From Nodosilinea sp. FACHB-141 (lineage in GTDB: Bacteria; Cyanobacteriota; Cyanobacteriia; Phormidesmidales; Phormidesmidaceae): 64,000 bases of DNA. Of this stretch, positions 8,796 through 16,359 are shown one piece after another. A model generated the notes under the pieces. That model was not told the origin of the DNA, did not search any database, and saw only the letters and a program-made list of their open reading frames with translations. The stretch spans positions 124,001 through 188,000 of the forward strand of contig NZ_JACJPP010000004.1 in the NCBI RefSeq assembly GCF_014696135.1, written 5' to 3'. The translations under genes were made by a program, and so were the position numbers. How positions within the stretch are numbered: the first letter of the stretch is position 1; each line of letters opens with the position of its first letter.

Positions 8796-9542
8796 ATGAA
8801 GTTTAAGCGCAGTACGGTAATACTGGTAGGGGTGGCCTTTCTGCTGGGGGCAGGGGTGCTGATTGCTGAGTCCCAGCGATCGCAGTCCCCCGACTCCACA
8901 GCCCAAACCGAGTCCACCGCGCCCATTCTCACCTTTGAAGAAGCCGACGTCGCCACCCTCACCGTCGATCGCGGCAATGAAACCCTGGTCTTTGAGCAGG
9001 GCGACGACGAGACCTGGCAGATGACAGCGCCCGACCAGGCTCTGGCTGAACCGGGGGCGATCGCTTTCCTCCTCAGCCGCCTGAATACCGACTCGCCCCT
9101 GCAAACCGTTACTATGCGAGCCGACCAGGCCACCGACTTTGGCTTTAACGCTCCCCTAGGCGTCGTCACCGTCACTCTCAAAGACGGCACCGAGCACGAG
9201 CTGATTTTGGGTGGCCCAGACTTCAGTGGCAGCGCCAACTATGCAGTAGTAGACCCCGATCCCTGGCCCCCCGCCGGGGAGTCAGAATACTCCGTGCTCG
9301 TCGTCACTCGCGATGTGGCCAACGGCATCAATCGCCCCCTGGCGGAGTGGAAGATGCCGGGAGAAACCCCAACTCCAAATCCGGGGGCCAGTTCAACCCC
9401 AGAGAGCAGCACACCAGCGGCAGCCCCGGCGCCCGCTCCAGCCCCCACTCCGACACCTGCGCCAACCCCCACTCCAGCACCCTCGACAAACGAGACTGCG
9501 CCTGCGCCAACTGGCAGCCCTGCGCCTGAAGCTACTAACTGA
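8796..9542 (+). CDS. DUF4340 domain-containing membrane-anchored protein
   Basis: A 248-residue protein of unknown function. It opens with an uncleaved signal or anchor helix (KRSTVILVGVAFLLGAGVLIA), then carries one DUF4340-type repeat: VATLTVDRGNETLVFEQ, then DETWQMTAPDQALAEPG, then TDFGFNAPLGVVTVTLKDG and HELILGG. Such domains occur in periplasmic or outer-face proteins, in other bacteria next to ABC exporter and gliding genes. The C-terminal 60 residues are a low-complexity Pro/Ala/Thr tail. ATG 8796 was preferred over the GTG two codons earlier. The gene stands alone between pntB and purU. Confidence 0.8.
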   Translation: MKFKRSTVILVGVAFLLGAGVLIAESQRSQSPDSTAQTESTAPILTFEEADVATLTVDRGNETLVFEQGDDETWQMTAPDQALAEPGAIAFLLSRLNTDSPLQTVTMRADQATDFGFNAPLGVVTVTLKDGTEHELILGGPDFSGSANYAVVDPDPWPPAGESEYSVLVVTRDVANGINRPLAEWKMPGETPTPNPGASSTPESSTPAAAPAPAPAPTPTPAPTPTPAPSTNETAPAPTGSPAPEATN

Positions 9543-9706
9543 TTGGCATTACGGGTGCTAGGCTAAGCCCACCGTTGCTTTCGCGCGGTCGATCAAGCGT
9601 TGAATCGCGTTGACTTAATGCTGCTGGGCAGTGCCCACGCTACGCCTGCCCCACAAACTTCCCAAAGCAACACACCCACTGACCTTGGGCTTCCATAACC
9701 TAACTA

Positions 9707-9731
9707 CCCATCCACCCGCCCACTCATCCAC
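9707..9731. repeat. CCCATCCAC short repeat copy
   Basis: One exact CCCATCCAC (9707-9715) and a one-mismatch copy CTCATCCAC (9723-9731) lie just before the purU start, in a C-rich spacer. They are part of the dispersed family described at 2410. Confidence 0.5.
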
Positions 9732-9737
9732 CCCTCA

Positions 9738-10592
9738 ATGTCTTCTCCCACCGCTATTTTGCTGTTTTCTTGCCCAGACCAAAAGGGTTTAGTGGCTAAG
9801 ATTGCTAACTTCATCTACGCCAATGGCGGCAACATTCTCCACGCCGACCAGCACCGCGACCCTGAGGCGGGGTTGTTTTTGTCGCGCCTAGAGTGGGAGC
9901 TAGAGGGGTTTAATCTGCCGAGGGAAATCATTGGGGCAGCGTTTGGGGCGATCGCCCAACCCCTCGGCGCTACTTGGCAGCTCCACTTCTCCGACGCCGT
10001 GCCCCGTCTGTCGATTTGGGTCAGCCACCAAGATCACTGCCTGCTCGACCTGCTCTGGCGACACAAAGCTGGCGAGTTCAAGGCCGAAATTCCGCTGATC
10101 GTCAGCAATCATCCCCACCTCAAACCCGTCGCCGACCAGTTTGGCATTGCCTTTGAGCACTTGCCCATGACCAAAGACACCAAGGCTGAGCAAGAACAGC
10201 GCCAGCTAGAACTGCTCAAGGAATACAACATTGACCTAGTGGTGCTGGCCAAATACATGCAGGTGCTCAGCTCCGATTTCCTCAACCAGTACGATCGCGT
10301 CATCAACATTCACCACTCGTTTTTGCCCGCCTTTATGGGAGCCAACCCTTACCAACGCGCCTTTCGGCGGGGGGTGAAAATCATCGGAGCCACTGCCCAC
10401 TACGTCACCTCCGACCTCGACGAAGGCCCGATCATCGAGCAAGATGTGGTGCGCATCAGCCACCGCGACGATGTGAAGGAGCTAATTCGCAAGGGCAAAG
10501 ATGTGGAGCGCATTGTGCTGGCCCGCGCCGTGCGGCTGCACCTGCAAAACCGCACTCTGGTCTACGGCAACCGCACTGTAGTGTTTGCTTAA
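9738..10592 (+). CDS. purU: Formyltetrahydrofolate deformylase
   Basis: PurU hydrolyses 10-formyltetrahydrofolate to tetrahydrofolate and formate; the formate can feed purine synthesis and the enzyme balances the one-carbon pool. The 284-residue protein has an N-terminal ACT regulatory domain (LLFSCPDQKGLVAKIANFIY) and a formyltransferase-fold catalytic domain from about residue 85. Typical PurU segments are SNHPHLKPVADQFGI, VLAKYMQVLS, the catalytic INIHHSFLPAFMGANPY, and GATAHYVTSDLDEGPIIEQD. Length and motifs match the family closely. The ATG at 9738 puts the ACT domain immediately at the N-terminus, as expected. It appears to be transcribed alone. Confidence 0.96.
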   Translation: MSSPTAILLFSCPDQKGLVAKIANFIYANGGNILHADQHRDPEAGLFLSRLEWELEGFNLPREIIGAAFGAIAQPLGATWQLHFSDAVPRLSIWVSHQDHCLLDLLWRHKAGEFKAEIPLIVSNHPHLKPVADQFGIAFEHLPMTKDTKAEQEQRQLELLKEYNIDLVVLAKYMQVLSSDFLNQYDRVINIHHSFLPAFMGANPYQRAFRRGVKIIGATAHYVTSDLDEGPIIEQDVVRISHRDDVKELIRKGKDVERIVLARAVRLHLQNRTLVYGNRTVVFA

Positions 10593-10673
10593 TCGCGCCC
10601 TGTTGACTACTTAGGCTTCCTAAACTAGGGTTTTGCCTAGCTTTAGAAATCTCTCTCAGCCAAAGTATTGCCG

Positions 10674-10910
10674 ATGCCTACCGTGCTTCAGGTCGGGCCT
10701 TACAGCTTTATCTTCTTCAGTTCCGATCGAGGTGAACCTGCTCACATCCACGTTAAGCGCGATCGCCAAATCGCCAAGTTTTGGCTAAGCCCAGTTACAT
10801 TAGAGAAAAATCGTGGTTTCAAAGACTACGAACTCAACAAGATTGCCGAAATTGTCGAGGAAAACCAAGACATTCTTCTAGAGGCATGGCATGACTACTT
10901 TAGTTCTTGA
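10674..10910 (+). CDS. DUF4160 domain-containing protein
   Basis: A 78-residue protein of the DUF4160 family. It carries the typical FFSSDRGEPAHIHVKRD signature near the N-terminus and a C-terminal helix rich in Glu, Asn and Leu. DUF4160 genes are usually followed by a DUF2442 gene, as here, and the pair has been proposed to be toxin-antitoxin-like; no activity can be read from the sequence. I use ATG 10674 instead of TTG two codons upstream. The reading frame overlaps the next gene by 20 bases, so translation is probably coupled. Confidence 0.82.
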   Translation: MPTVLQVGPYSFIFFSSDRGEPAHIHVKRDRQIAKFWLSPVTLEKNRGFKDYELNKIAEIVEENQDILLEAWHDYFSS

Positions 10911-11187
10911 AACTGAACCACTGGCTACTGCCGTAGTCATAGACCATGAAAAACTGGTGGTTGAGTTGGCCGATGGTCGCAGCCTAGCGATTCCCCTAGA
11001 CTGGTACCCTCGGTTGCTGCATGGGTCTTCCCAAGAAAGAAACGACTGGCAACTGCTAGGTGATGGCTATGCCATTGAATGGCCGCAGCTAGATGAACAT
11101 ATTGGTACCGAGGGATTGCTGGCTGGAAGGCGCAGTAGCGAAAGTCAGCGATCGCTAGCCCGGTGGTTAGCAGCTCGCCAAGCTTGA
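10891..11187 (+). CDS. DUF2442 domain-containing protein
   Basis: A 98-residue DUF2442 protein. The core VVIDHEKLVVELADGRSLAIPLDWYPRLLHGS is characteristic, and IEWPQLDEHIGTEGLLAGR completes the domain. A charged C-terminal tail (SQRSLARWLAARQA) follows. It starts inside the end of the DUF4160 gene. Together they form the common two-gene module whose biochemical role is unsettled; a DNA-binding or antitoxin-like role for DUF2442 is a suggestion, not shown here. Confidence 0.85.
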   Translation: MTTLVLETEPLATAVVIDHEKLVVELADGRSLAIPLDWYPRLLHGSSQERNDWQLLGDGYAIEWPQLDEHIGTEGLLAGRRSSESQRSLARWLAARQA

Positions 11188-11209
11188 ATTGCTTGACTGG
11201 CCTGTCCTA

Positions 11210-11407
11210 TCAATCTCGGCCGCCACTGAGCCAGAGTTGAATCTGATTCCAAATGGCATCGGGGCCGATGCCAAACAGGAAGTAGAGAGCCAGCAGCAAA
11301 AAGGCCACCAGCAGCACTGTTTGAATGGTGTTTTTGATCAGCTTAAACACCCAGCCAAACACCACGATCGCAATTACGATCGCCCCCAGTACAATCAGCA
11401 GCTCCAC
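11210..11407 (-). CDS. Small two-helix membrane protein downstream of dxr
   Basis: A 65-residue hydrophobic protein of unknown function. Residues 1-17 (MELLIVLGAIVIAIVVF) and about 27-47 (TIQTVLLVAFLLLALYFLFG) form two membrane helices joined by a short basic loop (KLIKN). The C-terminus (IWNQIQLWLSGGRD) is amphipathic. It begins 10 bases after the dxr stop on the same strand, so it is very likely co-transcribed with dxr. I cannot link it to isoprenoid synthesis beyond position. Confidence 0.7.
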   Translation of the reverse strand: MELLIVLGAIVIAIVVFGWVFKLIKNTIQTVLLVAFLLLALYFLFGIGPDAIWNQIQLWLSGGRD

Positions 11408-11417
11408 GGGTGCCCTC

Positions 11418-12611
11418 CTATCCCATCGAAACGACAGTGGCTGAGGTCAACGACTCGCTGACGCTGGTGGCCTCGGCCCTGGCCCACTGGTCGGCGGCGA
11501 GAATGTCGGCCAGCACCGGCTGAGTCACATTGTGAGAACGGTGGCGATCGCACACCCCCTCGATCACCTTGGGAATTTCTAAGAAGTGAATCTTCTCGTC
11601 TAAAAATAGCGCCACCGCCTGCTCGTTGGCGGCGTTGAGCACAGCGGTCATCGTCCCGCCCGCGCGCCCAGCGGCGTAGGCCAAATCCATACAGGGGTAT
11701 TTGGCGTGGTCAGGCTCACGGAAGGTGAGGTCGCCCGCTTTGACTAGATCAAGCGGTTCCCAGTCGGTGTAGATGCGATCGGGCCAGGAGAGGGCATAGA
11801 GCAGCGGCAGACGCATATCGGGCCAGCCCAGCTGAGCCAGCACCGACGTATCTTGCAGCTCAATCAGCGAGTGAATAATGCTTTGGGGATGGATGACGAT
11901 GTCGATGCGATCGTAGTCCATACCGAACAAATAGTGGGCCTCGATCACCTCTAAACCCTTGTTCATCAGCGTGGCAGAATCCACCGTGATCTTGCGGCCC
12001 ATCGACCAGTTGGGGTGCTTGAGGGCATCGGCCACCGTCACCTGGGCCAGCTTCTCCACTGGCCAGTCGCGAAAGGCACCACCAGAAGCCGTGAGCAAGA
12101 TCCGCCGCAGGCCATCCTTGGGCACCCCCTGAAGGCATTGGAAAATCGCAGAGTGCTCGGAGTCGGCGGGTAACAGCTTGACGCCATGCTTTTCCACCAG
12201 GGGCAACACAGCGGGGCCACCGGCAATCAGGGTTTCTTTGTTGGCCAGGGCGATGTCTTTGCCCGCCTCGATCGCCGCCAGGGTCGGCAGCAGCCCGGCA
12301 CAGCCAACAATGCCAGTCACTACAGCCTCCGCGTCACCGTAGCGGGCCACTTCCACAATGCCGTCATCGCCCGCAAGCAGCTGAGGCATAGGATCGAGAC
12401 CAGCTAGGGCGTCGCGCAGTTCACCCAGCTTGTCGGGATTGCAGATGGCGACGATCTCGGGCTTAAACTGGCGCACCTGTTGGGCCAGCAGCTCCACATT
12501 GTTCCCTGCGGCAATACCCACTAGGCGGAACTGGTCGGGGTGGTGCTCCAAAATATCGAGGGTCTGGGTACCGATAGACCCAGTTGATCCAAGCAGGGTG
12601 ATGGCTTTCAC
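11418..12611 (-). CDS. dxr: 1-deoxy-D-xylulose 5-phosphate reductoisomerase
   Basis: Dxr converts 1-deoxy-D-xylulose 5-phosphate to 2-C-methyl-D-erythritol 4-phosphate with NADPH, the committed step of the MEP isoprenoid pathway that supplies carotenoids, the chlorophyll phytyl chain and quinones. The NADPH-binding [13 protein letters not shown] opens the protein. Further hallmarks are [12 protein letters not shown], the metal and substrate segment [27 protein letters not shown] and [18 protein letters not shown]. The C-terminal helical domain is complete, giving the usual length (397 residues). ATG 12611 fits the conserved start. A small membrane protein gene follows directly. Confidence 0.97.
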   Translation of the reverse strand: MKAITLLGSTGSIGTQTLDILEHHPDQFRLVGIAAGNNVELLAQQVRQFKPEIVAICNPDKLGELRDALAGLDPMPQLLAGDDGIVEVARYGDAEAVVTGIVGCAGLLPTLAAIEAGKDIALANKETLIAGGPAVLPLVEKHGVKLLPADSEHSAIFQCLQGVPKDGLRRILLTASGGAFRDWPVEKLAQVTVADALKHPNWSMGRKITVDSATLMNKGLEVIEAHYLFGMDYDRIDIVIHPQSIIHSLIELQDTSVLAQLGWPDMRLPLLYALSWPDRIYTDWEPLDLVKAGDLTFREPDHAKYPCMDLAYAAGRAGGTMTAVLNAANEQAVALFLDEKIHFLEIPKVIEGVCDRHRSHNVTQPVLADILAADQWARAEATSVSESLTSATVVSMG

Positions 12612-12840
12612 AGCAATCCTCAGGGTGGGTGAACGCTATCTTTAAGAATCCCACGACGGGGGCCATGGCCCAAGGTCTTAGCAGAATCTCGTTTTCTAAG
12701 ATTTAATTAAACCCCACGGGGATCATGGCTAAGCAATTGACAAGATTTGATGACTGTATCGCTATGGATAACTGTAAAAATACAATAGTTGTTAAAATTA
12801 CTGGGAATCGTTCGCGCACACCCGAGCCTACCCCTAAACC

Positions 12841-13194
12841 ATGGACTCTGTAGAACCGGTTTCAGTTGAAGTTGTGCAGCAAGTAGCGGATTATTTCAGC
12901 GTACTCAGTGAGCCGATGCGGCTACGAATTCTTAACTTCCTGCGTGAGGGTGAAAAATGCGTGCAGGAGCTAGTCGAGGCCACCCAAACCAGCCAGGCTA
13001 ACGTCTCCAAGCACCTTAAGGTGATGCTCCAGGCGGGCATTCTCAGCCGCCGCACCGAAGGCACCTCCGCCTACTACAGTGTTACCGACGAGCTCATTTT
13101 TGACCTGTGCGGATTGGTGTGCGATCGCCTCGCCTGCCGCATTGAGGCCCAGGCCCAGCACTTTCGCAACTTTAGCCTGGCCAGCCGCAGCTAG
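12841..13194 (+). CDS. ArsR-family transcriptional regulator
   Basis: A 117-residue winged-helix regulator. The helix-turn-helix runs through LRILNFLREGEKCVQELVEATQTSQANVSKHLKVMLQAGIL, with the recognition helix at SQANVSKHLKVM, followed by a wing (RRTEGTSAYYSV). Cys40 lies in the position of the ArsR-type metal box, and the C-terminal helix holds Cys90, Cys94, Cys99 and His107. A metal or redox sensor is therefore possible, but the ligand set does not match a named sensor. The upstream 200 bases are AT-rich with a loose AACT/AGTT dyad near 12765-12790 that could be an operator. Its stop interlocks with that of mrdA in CTAG. Confidence 0.85.
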   Translation: MDSVEPVSVEVVQQVADYFSVLSEPMRLRILNFLREGEKCVQELVEATQTSQANVSKHLKVMLQAGILSRRTEGTSAYYSVTDELIFDLCGLVCDRLACRIEAQAQHFRNFSLASRS

Positions 13195-14990
13195 GGAGCG
13201 GCCGCCGCTGCATTTTGATCGGCTTTAAAGTAGGCCTCTAAAACCTTCAACACCATGGGGGCAGCCACCTTGCCGCCGCCGCCGCCCGAGTGTTCGGCAA
13301 AAGCCACCACCACCACCTCGGGTTTTTCCATGGGGGCATAGGCCCCAAACCAGGCGTGGGAAAGGCCAGGCGGCGCCTCAGCGGTGCCACTTTTACCCGA
13401 GAGGGGAGGTAAGTGGGGCACGTTGAGGCTCTGGCCCGTGCCGCCTGTAATTACCCGTCGCAGCCCCTGGTGTAAGACGTCAATCGTCGCATCGCTCAGC
13501 TCTAGAGACTCTTTCCAGTTGCGATGCTCCTCGTTGTCTTTAAGCAAGTGGGGGGTAACTCGGTAACCATTGTTGGCGGGCACCGCAAACATGTTGGCCA
13601 CTTGAAGCGGCGTCGCTTGCATAAAGCCCTGACCAATAGACATGTTGATCGAGTCGCCAATCACCCAATCTTCGTCTAGATTTTTTTGCTTCCAGGCTTC
13701 GTCGGGCACTAAGCCCGCGCTCTCTTCGGCACCTAGCTCAATGCCGGTCTTGCGGCCAAAACCATAACGGCGGGTCATCTCAATCAGAGTAGGGCCGCCA
13801 ATGCGCATTGCCACCTGGTAAAAGAAGGTGTCACTACTCCAGGCCATCGCGCCAGGGAAACTAAGGGGGCCAAAGCCCGCCCGGTTCCAGTCGCCAAACT
13901 GAATGCCCCCCACCTGGATGTAGGGATAGGTGGGCAGCACTGTACCCGGATCGTACTTGCCCGACTCTATGGCCGCCGATGTGGTGACAATTTTAAAGGT
14001 ACTGGCCGGTGGAAACGCTTGCAGCGATCGGTTGAGAAAGGGGTGGTCAGCCCCTTGAAGCTGCCGCCACTGGGCCTCAGTAATGCGGGTAGTAAAAATA
14101 TTGGGGTCGTAGGTAGGCCAGCTGGCCATGGCCAGCACAGCGCCACTGCGCGGGTCAATGGCGACGATCGCTCCCTCGCGGTTGCCCAGAGCCGCCTCCG
14201 CCGCTCGCTGCAGCTCAATATCGATGGTGAGCTGGATGTCTTTCCCAGCAATAGCCGGCTTATCGCCCAAAATGCTAATAATCCGTCCAGCGCTATCCAC
14301 CTCTACCTGCTGGCCACCCCAGGTGCCGTGCAGCGTGCTTTCAAAGGCCGACTCGGCCCCCATCTGCCCCACCACATCTCCCAGGCGATAGCCCTGCTCG
14401 CGGCGGGCCTTGAGCTGCTCGTCGGTGAGTTCGCCCGTGTAGCCAATCACGTGGGCAGCGAGGTCCCCGTTGGGGTAGTTGCGCACCGCCTCAGCCTCCA
14501 AACGCACCCCGGGCAGCTCGTTGGTATATTCGGCTAGGGCTGTGGCCTGGGCTGGGCTAATGCCGCGGGCAATGGTAATCGACTCAATCGACTCGTAGCC
14601 CGCCTGCTCTAGGCGCTTTTGAATCTCGTCGGGGGGCACATTGAGCACCTTAGACAGGCGGTTGATCACCATAGGCCACTTGTCGCGGGGTAGCGCGATC
14701 GGCCAAATTGACACGGTGTGCGACAGGCGGCTACCGGCGAGAATTTTGCCGTTGCGATCAAAAATCGTGCCGCGGGCCGGGCGTTTGGGCACCAGGCGAA
14801 TGCGGTTGGTGTCGGCCAGCTGGCGATTGCGATCGCCCTCCACCACCTGGAGCTGAAATAGCCGCAGCCCAAAGGCTCCCACCAGCAGCACCGACACCAG
14901 CACCATCAAGAACACGGCCTGAAAGCTGCGCCCGACAGTGCGACCGCGCACAGTATCGGGTACGTAGGGTAAATTTTGGAGTAGAGCCAT
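13191..14990 (-). CDS. mrdA: Penicillin-binding protein 2 (elongation transpeptidase)
   Basis: PBP2 cross-links peptidoglycan during lateral wall growth with RodA. The 599-residue protein has one N-terminal membrane helix (FQAVFLMVLVSVLLVGAFGL) and the pedestal domain starting RLVPKRPARGTIFDRNGKIL. The transpeptidase domain follows, with the catalytic serine in PASTFKIVT (SxxK), SSDTFFYQVA as the second motif, and the KSGTAE motif near the C-terminus. ATG 14990 (MALLQNLPY) precedes the cytoplasmic tail and helix; a frame extending to 15212 would overlap the divergent gene and gives an atypical leader. The stop overlaps the convergent arsR-family gene by 4 bases. Confidence 0.94.
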   Translation of the reverse strand: MALLQNLPYVPDTVRGRTVGRSFQAVFLMVLVSVLLVGAFGLRLFQLQVVEGDRNRQLADTNRIRLVPKRPARGTIFDRNGKILAGSRLSHTVSIWPIALPRDKWPMVINRLSKVLNVPPDEIQKRLEQAGYESIESITIARGISPAQATALAEYTNELPGVRLEAEAVRNYPNGDLAAHVIGYTGELTDEQLKARREQGYRLGDVVGQMGAESAFESTLHGTWGGQQVEVDSAGRIISILGDKPAIAGKDIQLTIDIELQRAAEAALGNREGAIVAIDPRSGAVLAMASWPTYDPNIFTTRITEAQWRQLQGADHPFLNRSLQAFPPASTFKIVTTSAAIESGKYDPGTVLPTYPYIQVGGIQFGDWNRAGFGPLSFPGAMAWSSDTFFYQVAMRIGGPTLIEMTRRYGFGRKTGIELGAEESAGLVPDEAWKQKNLDEDWVIGDSINMSIGQGFMQATPLQVANMFAVPANNGYRVTPHLLKDNEEHRNWKESLELSDATIDVLHQGLRRVITGGTGQSLNVPHLPPLSGKSGTAEAPPGLSHAWFGAYAPMEKPEVVVVAFAEHSGGGGGKVAAPMVLKVLEAYFKADQNAAAAAP

Positions 14991-15120
14991 ATATGTAAAC
15001 CCAATCCAATTCCAGAGATGGAGTTTTGCGGCGGAAAGGCTACCAATCCTAAGCTGGACTTGAATTAGCACCCCACGGCAAAATCGGCCAGTCACCATTT
15101 TATATCGGCCCAGGAGATCT

Positions 15121-16359
15121 ATGCAGGGAAAGGTTGTCTTGCCGGTGGTGGTGCTGAGTTTGGTGGGGGTTGTGGCCTCGGCCTTTTTTGTGGTGCGTGA
15201 GCACACCCGCACCTACCGCCTAGTGCTGGCCTCAGGTGGCAGCACGGGTGAATATTACGCCTTTAGTCAGGCCTTTGCCGAGGTGGTGGCCCGCAATCAT
15301 CCCACCATTGCCATTGAGGTGCTAGAAACCGACGGCTCTCTGCAAAACATGGATTTGCTCAAAACCAACGCGGCCCAGCTGGCCCTGGTGCAGAGCGATA
15401 CACCAGTACAGCCGCCGGTGCGGGCGGTGGCCTTACTATTTCCTGAACTGTTTCATCTGCTGGCTCGCACCGACACCAACATCAACGGCGTAGCCGATCT
15501 GCGGGGCAAGCGGGTTGCCCTTATGCCCAAGGGCAGCGGCTCCTACGCCCTGTTCTGGCCGCTGGTGCAGCACTACGGCCTGAGCGCAGACACGATGACG
15601 GTGCTGCCTATGCCCGTCGACCAAGCCCACGCCGCCTTGGCCACGGGAGAGGTGGACGCCCTGTTTCGCGTCATTACCATAGGCAACCCAGCCGTGGGGG
15701 AGCTGCTGCAAACCGGCACCACTCGCCTAATTCCCATCGATCAGGCCGATGCCCTCCAGCTGTCGCTGCCCTACCTCGAAGCCCAGGTGATTCCCAAGGG
15801 AACTTATAACGGCGGGCGACCCGTGCCCCCAGCCGACCTACCAGCGGTGGCGGTAAACGCTTTGCTGTTGGCCCACGAGAGTCTGCCCCCCAAGGTGGTA
15901 AATGCCCTCACCCAGACCCTGCACCAAAACCGCAACGAGCTAGTGGCTCTGTACCCACGCGCGGCCAGAATTCGCCTCGACACCTCGGGGGATTTAGGCC
16001 TGCCGCTGCACCCTGGAGCTGAAGCCTTTTATAATCAGGGCGAGCCTGAGTTTTTGGTGGAGTATGCCGAACCCATCGGGCTACTGCTGTCGGTGGGTGT
16101 GCTGGGGATTTCAAGCCTGTGGCAGCTGCAATCGTGGCTGTTGGGCAAGCAGAAAAATCGGGCCGACACCTACAACCTAGAAATTTTGGCGCTGATCGAT
16201 GCGATCGATCGGGCTCAATCACTGGAGGAATTGGCAGCCCTGAGGGAAACCCTGTTTGACATTCTCAAATCGCCACCAGGAGATGGTGCTACGCAGCAGT
16301 GCTGGCGGGGCCGATCAGAGGAGGTAGGGACGTTGATCAGCTTTGAGTCAGTTGGTTAA
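15121..16359 (+). CDS. TAXI-family TRAP-type substrate-binding protein with C-terminal anchor
   Basis: A 412-residue extracytoplasmic binding protein of the TAXI family, which delivers solutes to TRAP transporters. An N-terminal hydrophobic helix (VVLPVVVLSLVGVVASAFFVV) may be an anchor. The binding domain opens with the family pattern LASGGSTGEYYAFSQAFA and continues with LRGKRVALMPKGSGSYAL and DALFRVITIGNPAV. After the ligand domain there is a second membrane helix (LLLSVGVLGISSLWQLQ) and a cytoplasmic helical tail, unlike soluble TRAP binding proteins. No TRAP membrane subunits are nearby, so a sensing role or use of a distant permease is an inference. It is divergent from mrdA, and its stop shares TTAA with the next, convergent gene. 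Confidence 0.85.
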   Translation: MQGKVVLPVVVLSLVGVVASAFFVVREHTRTYRLVLASGGSTGEYYAFSQAFAEVVARNHPTIAIEVLETDGSLQNMDLLKTNAAQLALVQSDTPVQPPVRAVALLFPELFHLLARTDTNINGVADLRGKRVALMPKGSGSYALFWPLVQHYGLSADTMTVLPMPVDQAHAALATGEVDALFRVITIGNPAVGELLQTGTTRLIPIDQADALQLSLPYLEAQVIPKGTYNGGRPVPPADLPAVAVNALLLAHESLPPKVVNALTQTLHQNRNELVALYPRAARIRLDTSGDLGLPLHPGAEAFYNQGEPEFLVEYAEPIGLLLSVGVLGISSLWQLQSWLLGKQKNRADTYNLEILALIDAIDRAQSLEELAALRETLFDILKSPPGDGATQQCWRGRSEEVGTLISFESVG

